The position numbers and the translations under genes are program-made. A stretch of DNA of 64,000 nucleotides from an uncultured Clostridia bacterium (lineage in GTDB: Bacteria > Bacillota > Clostridia > Christensenellales > Borkfalkiaceae), in NCBI GenBank assembly GCA_947588985.1, contig CANQBG010000003.1, positions 1 to 64,000 of the forward strand, written 5' to 3'. The notes under the pieces were generated by a model. It made no database searches. It had not been told where the DNA came from and saw nothing but the letters and a program-made list of their open reading frames with translations. Shown piece by piece: positions 46,653 through 55,075 of this stretch (position 1 is its first letter; each line of letters opens with the position of its first letter).

Positions 46653-46907
46653 TCATTTCCTGAGACCGAGACTCTCGACAATGGCTCTGTAGCGTGCGAT
46701 ATCTTTGGCCTTGAGGTAGTCCAAAAGTCCGCGGCGCTTACCGACCATCTTCAAAAGTCCGCGACGGGAGTGATTATCGTGCTTGTGCTCTTTGAGGTGC
46801 TCGTTGAGGTGGTTGATGCGTTCGGTGAGGAGCGCGATCTGGACCTCGGGAGACCCCGTGTCACCCTCGTGTTGCGCGTACTTCGCGATGATTTCGTTCT
46901 TTTCCAT
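46653..46907 (-). CDS. rpsO: 30S ribosomal protein S15
   Basis: [62 protein letters not shown]. Confidence 0.97.
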   Translation of the reverse strand: MEKNEIIAKYAQHEGDTGSPEVQIALLTERINHLNEHLKEHKHDNHSRRGLLKMVGKRRGLLDYLKAKDIARYRAIVESLGLRK

Positions 46908-47104
46908 TTGCGTTTATCCTCCTATGGAATTTGCCCTTGGGCATGACGCGCACGCCAAGCCATGCGTGGAGAGCGCACCGCCTCGCGTACGTCAAATATA
47001 GAATAGCATATTTTTCGGGGCTTGTCAAAGGATTTTGCCCCCTTCGGCAAGTTTTTTCGGGAATCGGCCGAAATTCGGCGCCGCCTCCCCTCTTTTGCGG
47101 GCCG

Positions 47105-47995
47105 CTATGCGAAGGTGTGCGCCTCGAGGAAGGAGAGCACCTTCCCGATGGCCGTCTCGAGCGCTTCGCCGCCGAAGCCGTGCCCCGCGCCGGGGATGAC
47201 GGTGAGATCGGTGCGCGCCGCGCCGTAGGTCTCCACCGCGCGGTCGATATACGTCTTTCTCACAAGCTCGTCCTGATCGCCCCACACGATGCACACGTCC
47301 CCCGCAAAATTGCCAATGACGGCGTAGGGATCGAGATCTTGCACCGAGCGGATGAACTTCGCGCCGATGGAGTAGCCCATGAGCGGGGTATCCTGCTCGG
47401 GCTTGCCACGCCAATCATCGGGGATGTTGAGGGCGGGGAAGTACATGGCGATCGCCGCGACGTCCTTCTTGAGATCGGCCGCCGTGAGCGCGGTGACGAA
47501 CCCGCCCTGACTGCCGCCGAAGAGGAATACCTGCGTCGCATCGACGTTTTTGCGCTTTTGGATGCGCTTGACGGCGGCTTTGAGGTCCTCCTTCATGGTG
47601 AAGGGGGTGTAGTCGGCGGGGCCCCGCCCCGTGCTCAGCCCGCTCGCCTGTGCGCCGCAAAAATCAAAGGCGTAACACACATAGCCGCGCGCGGCAAAGC
47701 GGTTGCATTCGGCCGTGAAGTCGGAGAAGTGCCCGTTGAAGCCGTGGCTCAGGATCACGGCGGGGAACTTGCCCTCCCCCTGCGGCTCATAGAGCTCGCC
47801 ATAGAGCTCGATCTCCGCGCCCTCGGAATCGGTGTAGCCGACGCGGTAGGTCTGCTTTTCCACCTCGTAGCGATACTCCGCGGGAAGCTCCCGCAGCGGT
47901 CGATCCTTCATTCCGTCCTCCCCGCCGCAGCCCGTGCAGAGCGCGGCCAATGCGAGGACGATGGCGGCCCCGCAAGCAAATTTTTTTCTGTTCAT
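47105..47995 (-). CDS. alpha/beta hydrolase lipoprotein
   Basis: Lipobox ALCTGC; VILSHGFNGHFSDF; FGGSQGGFVTAL nucleophile elbow; terminal PGAGHGF. Confidence 0.88.
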   Translation of the reverse strand: MNRKKFACGAAIVLALAALCTGCGGEDGMKDRPLRELPAEYRYEVEKQTYRVGYTDSEGAEIELYGELYEPQGEGKFPAVILSHGFNGHFSDFTAECNRFAARGYVCYAFDFCGAQASGLSTGRGPADYTPFTMKEDLKAAVKRIQKRKNVDATQVFLFGGSQGGFVTALTAADLKKDVAAIAMYFPALNIPDDWRGKPEQDTPLMGYSIGAKFIRSVQDLDPYAVIGNFAGDVCIVWGDQDELVRKTYIDRAVETYGAARTDLTVIPGAGHGFGGEALETAIGKVLSFLEAHTFA

Positions 47996-48061
47996 ATTCC
48001 CTCCCAATGCGCCGCAGCGCATGATTTTCTTACGTTATATCTCGGACATGCCCCCCTCCGA

Positions 48062-51000
48062 TCACGTCTCGGAGAGAGTGACGGTGAACGTCGGGCGGCC
48101 CTCGCTATCGTCCTCTCCCGCCGTGACGACGAGCGTGTAGGTGTGCTCCTCTCCGTCCCGCGTGCCGGTGACAGTGACGGTCTCTCCCTCCACGCGGAGG
48201 TCTTTGGGGTCGGAGAGCCAGTCGTAGCGGCCGTGGTCGGCGGTAAAGACGCCGAAGCCGACGACGCGCACCTTGCCCTCTTCATCGAGGAAGAGATTGA
48301 CGAGGCACTCCCGCAAGACGACGACTTGCACAAATTCATACTCCTCAACGGTGACGCCCGTGACGGCGCCCTCGGCGCTGCGGGCGAAGGTGACAAGATA
48401 CCCCTTGCCCCATGTGCAGGTGCCCGTCGTGCCCTCCTCTTCCACGCCGTCCATGTCCACGAGCCACACGCCCGTGCCGTAGCCGTCGACGAGGTAGCCT
48501 GTATCGTAGGCGACGACGGCCTTTTCCTCGGCCTTACGGATGAGGGTGACGGCGATAGGCTGCCCGATGGCGGGATTGGCGGCCTTATCGGCAACGTAGC
48601 CCGGCGCGGTGGAGAATTGGGTGTAGGCGAGAGACTTCACGCGGACGGTGTATTCCGCCGTATCGAAGTCCTCCACGGTATAGAGGCCGTAGGCCCAATA
48701 GTAGTTGCCGCCCTGATAGTATTCATAGTAATCGATGGCGTAGCGCGTCCCGTTATAGAGGAAGATGATCTCCATGCGATCGCCGTAGCTCGGGACATGC
48801 CCCACGCAGAGCACGTCGCTTGCGGGGATCCCTTCGAAGGTGATGGGCGTGGGATCGGAGCCGTCATAGAGATAGAAGAAACTACCCGAATAGACGACGT
48901 CCTCATAGACGATGGGCCCGAAGCCCACGGAGGCCTTTTCGATATAGCCGCCGCGATAGATGGGCTGCTTATTCGAATCCAGCTCGTCGCCCGGGATATA
49001 GCGCGCGTTGTGGTCGAGAAGGCGCACGCTGTTATAGCCCGCTGTCACGGTGAAGGCGTTCTGCGCGCCCGGTGCATAGGTGAAGGCGATGGGATAGACG
49101 TTGTGTCCGTAAGTGACGGTGGGCGCAAACTGACTGCCCGTGCCCATGAGGCTGCCGCTCGTGTAGACGCTGAGGCGGAAGCCCTCATACTTCATCTCCC
49201 CGATCGTAAACGTCGCGGAGACGTTTGCATTGGTATTGCCGTTGGGCATGAAGGTCAAGACGGCGTCGAGCGGGGCCATGTTGTTGTAGGCCTTGCCGTC
49301 CGCGCCGAGGATCTCCACCTTCCCGCTGAGGACAAGTTCCCGCCCGTCCCAACGGTAGTAGGTCTTTTCCCCATAGGAATAGGTCTCGCCGCCGGGGACG
49401 GGGAGATGAAGAGGCGTCTCGGTGAGGAACACGAGCGCCTCGTCTCCCTTGACGAGATAGGGCCCTTGGGCCGCGCCGACGTAGGCGGTGCCGTCCGTGC
49501 CAAAGACGACGCTCTCCAATGCGGAATTGAAGTAGACGGAGGCGTACTGCGCATAGTCATTCATGAGGAAGGTGCCGTTTGCGGCGAGCGCCATGTAGTA
49601 GACGACGCCCTCCGCGGGGCCCACTTCCTCCACGGTGAAGGCGACGACGTTATACTCCGCGGAAATGACCTCATAGCTCCCGGCAAGACTTGCAAATTCC
49701 ATGGTTGCGAGGGTACCATGTCCGAAACCGTCGAGGGTGAGGACGTTCCACGCCTCGTCGAGGAAGAGGCCGAGCGTGGCCGTACTCTGCACGAGCGCGG
49801 CATACTGCCCGGACATCTCGCCATAGACGAAGGCCACCCGGTAGTTGGCTTCGGGATAGGCGCTCCCGAGGGAGACGTCGCGGAGGAGATACTCGGGATA
49901 GCCGCCGCCCGGTTCGTAGACGGCGTCGAGGTCGGTATACGTCCCCGAGGAGACAAGGGTCTCGCCGTCCGCGCGGAAGATCTTCACGCCGCCTTCGCCG
50001 TCGAACTTGGCGAGGTAGCCGTCTCCGATGGGCTCATAGTTGGTATCGAGGAGCTGCCACATGCGGCTGCTCGCCCAGTCGATGGGCGCAAACGCGGCGC
50101 CGTTCAGGATGAAGATGCGCTCGCGCTCGCCTTCCGCCCCTTCGGAGAGGGAAACCTGGTCGCCCGTGCGCACATAGTAGCATTCCTCGACTGCGCCGTC
50201 CGCACCGGTGTAGCGCGCGCGGCAGAAGCCGTCGAGAAGGAGGGCGGAGCCGTCCTCCGCCGTATAGGTGCCCGCCGTGCCCGCAATATAGACGGAGGTG
50301 AGCAGGGTGCTTCCCGTGAGCTCGAGCTGATAAATTTCGCAAAACCGCAACACTTCCTCGCCGCCGATGGTGAGGGTGTAGATGGGATCGCCCAAGGCGG
50401 TCGTCTCCGCGGCCCTCTGCCATGTGCCCGCGCGGAAGCTGCTTCCGTCGTCGTCGGTGTAGCGGGCCCTGCCCTCGCTGTCGCGATACATCGCGCGGGC
50501 GCCGTAGCCGGCCGTGCCCGCCCCCGCCTCGGGCACGATGAGCACGAGCTGCTCGGTGTAGGGAACGCTCCTTCCCGAGACCTTGCCCGTCTCGTCCGTC
50601 GTGAGGACATAGTACTGCGTGACGACGTCTCCCAGCGGCGTCGCATAGACAAGGGTGCCGTAGGTGGAGGAGAAGCCGTATTCGCTCTGCGCCTTGGTGA
50701 ACTGCGCCTCGTAGATCTCGCCGCTCGACGTATAGTAGAGGGAGCCGAGGCCGCCCGCCGTCACCGTTCGCGTGGTAAGGACGTGCTCGCCGCCGCCGAG
50801 GTCGGTCTCCTCCCAATAGATCTCGCCGTTGCGCTCCAAAACGCAGTAGACGTCGTAATTTTCATAGGTCTCCGTGCTCGTGACGCTGGAAGTATAGAAT
50901 TTCAACGTCTCCGCGACTTCGTCCTCGTAGCCTTCGAGGACCCATTCGCGGGTGAAGGTGACGAGGCGGAAGCGGGAGGTCCCGCCGATCACCTCGATCG

Positions 51001-53137
51001 CATACGTCCCCCGCCCCACGAGCAGGAGCTCGCTCTCGTCCTCGGAGGGAAGATAGACCTCCGCGCGCAGGACGTTTTCCTTGGCCGCATAGAGGAAGAG
51101 GAAGGGAGGTTGCAGGGAGTTGCCGTCCATGAAGCGATAGGCGGTGTAGGGATCGTGCGCCGCCTCAGTATAGGGCTCGAAGGTGTGCGCCGTGAGGTTG
51201 AGTTTGAAGAGAACGGGCTCCGCCGCGCCCTCCGGATAGACGGAGACGAGCGTCCCCTCCAAGAGCGAGGTCTGCACCGTGTACGCACCCGTGACCTCGG
51301 AGCTGCCCCCCGCGTAGTGCGCGCTGTCCTCGAATACGCCGAAGCCGTCGAGGGTAAGCGTCGTGCCGTCCGGGCCCTCGTAGTCGCCGTAGTAGCGGTC
51401 GGCCGCGACATAGCCGTCGTAGCCCTCAACCACCTCGGGCACGGTGTAGACGTAGTTATAGACGTAGCCCGGGGCGCCGCCCGTGAGCAGGCCGAGGGAG
51501 TCGTAGAGACGGCAGACGATCCTATAGATCCTGTAGTCCGTATTCCGGATAACGATGGTATCCTCTACATAGTAGCGGCCCTCATACTGCGCGGCGTTGA
51601 CCGTATCGAGCAGGGAGACGTTGCCGTAACCGTCGAGGGCGAGGAGCATGGATTGCGTAGTGAAGCCCGTGCCCTCCTCGAAGTCCAACATGGTGAAGTC
51701 CACATAGAAGCCCGCCTCGGTGCCCGCCTCCGAGAACACGGCGGGATACTTGAATTGGTCGCCGTGGACGGGCAGGAAGCGGAACTGCTTGGAATCGCTC
51801 ACAAAGCGGAAGTCGCCCCACTCGGTATCGTAGACGGCGACGCCCGCCGTCGCCTTTCCGCCCTCGGTGTATGTGGCGTTGAGGTATTCGTCGATCGTGA
51901 GCGTGCGCGTGGGATCGTATTGCTCCGTCACGGCAGGATCGGCGGAATTTTCGAAGAAGATATAGGTATCCGCGATGTCGGTGCGCAGATAGGAATACTG
52001 CGCTCCGTACACCCTACCCTCGAGCATGGTATGCCCGTTTTGCGTGAAGGTGAAGTCGTTGCCCGTGCGGGTGCCCGTAAATTCCATGCCGCCGCGAAGA
52101 AGGATTGCCTTGCCCGGTTCGAGGCGGGGGAAGAAGATGAGGTCGGCGCTGCCATAGCGGTCGGTATACCCCAAATCCCACACGGCGAAGAGGATGAAGG
52201 GCCCGTTTAAGACGATGGTCTGCCCCGCGGTGTACTCCACGTCGCCCGTGGGCGCCGTGCTCCAGCCCGCGAAGCGATACCCTTCGCGCACGAAGGGACA
52301 ATCGAGCAGTTTCACGGCCTGTTCATAGACCCCGCTCCCGATCTCCGCCTCGTCCTCTTCGCCGCCGCTACGGTAGACGATGTTGTACTGCGCGCGGTCG
52401 TAGTAGAAGCGGTAGACGTTGGCGGAGGCGTCCTCGGAGAGGGTGCGCGTCGTCACGGGCTCGCCGCTTTCGGGAGCCTCGTTGAGTTCGTAGTGCGCGA
52501 TCGCGGGAGCCTCGGGCGAATAGCTCTCCCCCAAATACCATGTCCCACCCGTGAGGTCCTCGTCGCTGCGGACGAAGGACGTCCCCGAGAGGTTTTCGAG
52601 GTACACCTCCACGGTGTACGAGACGAGATACTTGGCCGTGACCGTCGCGGCCGAATCGGGCATGCGCGCGGAGGCCGTGAGCTGTGCGCCGTTATAGAAC
52701 CATGCGCCGAAGGGGAAGCCGCTCCGTGCGGGGACGATCCCCTCGAGGGCCGCGAGAATGCTCGTGCCCGGCTTGACCCAGACATGCTCCACGGAGGCCG
52801 TGCCGCCGCCGAGGTCGAGGGTGAGCTCTCGCCCTTCCGCCCATTTGGCATAATATTTGGTGTCCTTTTCGGGGGCCGTGAGCGTTCCGCGCACGCCTTC
52901 GCCCTCATAGGAGGAACTCGCGTACCAGCCCTCGAAGGCATAGCCCTCCCTTACGGGCGTCTCGAGCGCGACCTGCTCTCCCGGCGCTACCTCGAGAGAG
53001 GCGACGGGGGAACCTCCCGCTGCGTCGAAGGAGAGGGTGACGGTGCTCTTGCTCCCGCCGCAGGCCGCAAAGAGCAGGCCGACCGCCGCCGTGAGCGCGA
53101 GCGCAAGAATGGTGAGAATGCGGTTGCGTATTTTCAT
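48062..53137 (-). CDS. very large lipoprotein with InlB B-like repeats and degenerate LDGFG repeats
   Basis: Lipobox LLFAAC; SFDAAGGSPVASLEVAPGEQVALETPVREGYAFEGWY and GYRFAGWSTAPTGDVEYTAGQT (Listeria-Bacteroides-type repeats). Confidence 0.88.
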   Translation of the reverse strand: MKIRNRILTILALALTAAVGLLFAACGGSKSTVTLSFDAAGGSPVASLEVAPGEQVALETPVREGYAFEGWYASSSYEGEGVRGTLTAPEKDTKYYAKWAEGRELTLDLGGGTASVEHVWVKPGTSILAALEGIVPARSGFPFGAWFYNGAQLTASARMPDSAATVTAKYLVSYTVEVYLENLSGTSFVRSDEDLTGGTWYLGESYSPEAPAIAHYELNEAPESGEPVTTRTLSEDASANVYRFYYDRAQYNIVYRSGGEEDEAEIGSGVYEQAVKLLDCPFVREGYRFAGWSTAPTGDVEYTAGQTIVLNGPFILFAVWDLGYTDRYGSADLIFFPRLEPGKAILLRGGMEFTGTRTGNDFTFTQNGHTMLEGRVYGAQYSYLRTDIADTYIFFENSADPAVTEQYDPTRTLTIDEYLNATYTEGGKATAGVAVYDTEWGDFRFVSDSKQFRFLPVHGDQFKYPAVFSEAGTEAGFYVDFTMLDFEEGTGFTTQSMLLALDGYGNVSLLDTVNAAQYEGRYYVEDTIVIRNTDYRIYRIVCRLYDSLGLLTGGAPGYVYNYVYTVPEVVEGYDGYVAADRYYGDYEGPDGTTLTLDGFGVFEDSAHYAGGSSEVTGAYTVQTSLLEGTLVSVYPEGAAEPVLFKLNLTAHTFEPYTEAAHDPYTAYRFMDGNSLQPPFLFLYAAKENVLRAEVYLPSEDESELLLVGRGTYAIEVIGGTSRFRLVTFTREWVLEGYEDEVAETLKFYTSSVTSTETYENYDVYCVLERNGEIYWEETDLGGGEHVLTTRTVTAGGLGSLYYTSSGEIYEAQFTKAQSEYGFSSTYGTLVYATPLGDVVTQYYVLTTDETGKVSGRSVPYTEQLVLIVPEAGAGTAGYGARAMYRDSEGRARYTDDDGSSFRAGTWQRAAETTALGDPIYTLTIGGEEVLRFCEIYQLELTGSTLLTSVYIAGTAGTYTAEDGSALLLDGFCRARYTGADGAVEECYYVRTGDQVSLSEGAEGERERIFILNGAAFAPIDWASSRMWQLLDTNYEPIGDGYLAKFDGEGGVKIFRADGETLVSSGTYTDLDAVYEPGGGYPEYLLRDVSLGSAYPEANYRVAFVYGEMSGQYAALVQSTATLGLFLDEAWNVLTLDGFGHGTLATMEFASLAGSYEVISAEYNVVAFTVEEVGPAEGVVYYMALAANGTFLMNDYAQYASVYFNSALESVVFGTDGTAYVGAAQGPYLVKGDEALVFLTETPLHLPVPGGETYSYGEKTYYRWDGRELVLSGKVEILGADGKAYNNMAPLDAVLTFMPNGNTNANVSATFTIGEMKYEGFRLSVYTSGSLMGTGSQFAPTVTYGHNVYPIAFTYAPGAQNAFTVTAGYNSVRLLDHNARYIPGDELDSNKQPIYRGGYIEKASVGFGPIVYEDVVYSGSFFYLYDGSDPTPITFEGIPASDVLCVGHVPSYGDRMEIIFLYNGTRYAIDYYEYYQGGNYYWAYGLYTVEDFDTAEYTVRVKSLAYTQFSTAPGYVADKAANPAIGQPIAVTLIRKAEEKAVVAYDTGYLVDGYGTGVWLVDMDGVEEEGTTGTCTWGKGYLVTFARSAEGAVTGVTVEEYEFVQVVVLRECLVNLFLDEEGKVRVVGFGVFTADHGRYDWLSDPKDLRVEGETVTVTGTRDGEEHTYTLVVTAGEDDSEGRPTFTVTLSET

Positions 53138-53149
53138 AATGTTCTCCAA

Positions 53150-54766
53150 TTAGTCTTTTCGATCGGGCAGGGCGTATTCGCCTGTAAGAGCAGTTTGGGC
53201 GGGGGCATGCCCGTGCGTCCAATAATCTGCGCTCGTGTATTTTTCAAAGAGGGATTCAAACTCGCTCTGCGACCCCGAGCGGATCTCGCAGACGACGCCC
53301 TCGCTGTCAACGACAACCGTCGTGGGGACGTTCGACACGCCAAACAGGCTCTCGAGCCCGATGCGCTCCTCCTGCGGGACCATGGGGAAGGTGAGGCCCA
53401 TCAAGGTGGCGTAGGCGCGGACGGCCGCGGCGTTGTCGTCGGGGTCCTCCGTGATGGCGAGGACTTCGATCTCATCCCGGTATTTCTGATAGGCGCGCTC
53501 GAGCAGGGGGAATTCCTGCCGGCAGGGGGCGCATCCGTCGTACCAGAAGTTGAGCACGACGGCCTTCTTTTGCGTGAGCAGCTCGGAGAGGGTATACGTG
53601 GCGCCGCTTACCGCGTGCAGGGTGAAATCATACATCACAGAGCCCACGCCGTATTGCGTGGCGCGCGGGACCTCCTCCTTGAGGACGGAGCCGCGGAGAT
53701 AGAGCGCGCAGAAGGGGCTTCCCGGCCGCACCGTCACCTCCCCTTCCGCCGTGTAGCCCGCGGGAAGGCCCGTGAGCTTTACGGTGTACGTCGCGGGAGA
53801 GAGGTTTACGCTGTAGACGCCCGCACTGAGCGTGGCGGCGTTGCTTTGGGCCGCGACCGTGCCGTCTGCATTGTAGACGGTGACGACGGCTCCGGGCGCG
53901 GTGAGGCGCTCGCCGTTGTTGCGCAGAAGGGTGATCTCATAGAGGATGGGCACGCCTTCCTGCAATTGGGGAATTTCCGTGACGTCGTTGCGCTCGCCGC
54001 AGCGGAGGCAGTGATAGGATTTCTCGCCCGCGCGATCGAAGGTGGCCTCGCGGTCTACGGTGTACTCCCCCTCCCACTTGTGGCCGAGGGCGGGCACGGA
54101 GACCGTCTCATCCTTTCCGCAGACGGTGCACACGCGCCGGACCGTCCCCGCATTGGTGCAATCGGCGGCCTTCACCACGTCGCGCTCCTCCCACGTGTGG
54201 CCCTTGGCGGGGATGGTATCCGTCTCCGTCTTGCCGCAGAGTGCGCAGCGCATGTTGCGCGTGCCCGCGCTCTCGCAGGTGGCCTCCTCGTTGACGCCCG
54301 CCTTCTCCCACACATGGGCAAGCGCGGGAATGGCATGCTCCTCGCTCTTCCCGCAGCGCAGACAGGTGAAGTTGCCGCGGCCGGGCGTTTCGCACGCGGG
54401 CTCTGCGAGGACCTCCCCTTCCGCCCAATCGTGGCCGAGGGGGGCGATCTCCTCCTCTTTGGAGCTTTGGCAACGGCGGCAAGTGCGGGTGCGCATGCCC
54501 TCCGTCTCACAGCCCGCCTTTACGGTGACGGTGCCGAGATCATAGTCGTGGCCGAGCGGGGGAATGGTCTCCGTATCCTTTTCGCCGCAGATGGTGCACG
54601 TCCGCGTGCGCGAGCCCTCCCCCTCGCAGGTGGCCTCCACCGTCGTCCATGCGCCGTAGGTGTGTTCGGTGTGCGTTCCGCCGCATGCCGCGGCGCCGAA
54701 CGTGAGAACAAGCCCGGTGAGGGTCCCGAGCAACGAGATGAAAATTTTCTTCATTTTTTTGATCAT
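53150..54766 (-). CDS. lipoprotein with six Cys-rich repeats fused to TlpA/thioredoxin-like domain
   Basis: Lipobox GAAAC; repeats such as ATCESAGTRNMRCALCGKTETDTIPAKGHTW; VVLNFWYDGCAPCRQEFPLLERAYQKY. Confidence 0.87.
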   Translation of the reverse strand: MIKKMKKIFISLLGTLTGLVLTFGAAACGGTHTEHTYGAWTTVEATCEGEGSRTRTCTICGEKDTETIPPLGHDYDLGTVTVKAGCETEGMRTRTCRRCQSSKEEEIAPLGHDWAEGEVLAEPACETPGRGNFTCLRCGKSEEHAIPALAHVWEKAGVNEEATCESAGTRNMRCALCGKTETDTIPAKGHTWEERDVVKAADCTNAGTVRRVCTVCGKDETVSVPALGHKWEGEYTVDREATFDRAGEKSYHCLRCGERNDVTEIPQLQEGVPILYEITLLRNNGERLTAPGAVVTVYNADGTVAAQSNAATLSAGVYSVNLSPATYTVKLTGLPAGYTAEGEVTVRPGSPFCALYLRGSVLKEEVPRATQYGVGSVMYDFTLHAVSGATYTLSELLTQKKAVVLNFWYDGCAPCRQEFPLLERAYQKYRDEIEVLAITEDPDDNAAAVRAYATLMGLTFPMVPQEERIGLESLFGVSNVPTTVVVDSEGVVCEIRSGSQSEFESLFEKYTSADYWTHGHAPAQTALTGEYALPDRKD

Positions 54767-55075
54767 ATCGACCTCCGCGCCCCATCGTCGGGCGCTCTGT
54801 CCGCCTCCCAAACGGGCGGGAGCGGACGATTCGCAAAAAGATTCCTTTTCTATTATAATGGAACGCGACGCGTTTGTCAATTACTTCTCCCTCCCCATGA
54901 AAATTTTTCGCAATTTTCACAGAGAATATCGCCCGAAGAAGCCGATCCCCGTCATCCCGCGCGGAGGCGCAACCAAAGCCGCCCCGCGCCTTCGAAGGAT
55001 GAAAGAAGAGCGGATCGCTCCGCTCCTCTTCCGAAAGGTTTGCAGTACGGCCCGAGGCCGCCTTGGAAACGCGAA

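Noticed and set aside
46931-52210. 1759-aa plus-strand ORF
   Set aside because: Antisense shadow of the minus-strand lipoprotein (lipobox, InlB-like domains) and hydrolase genes; arises from GC-rich codon bias. No RBS or family features.
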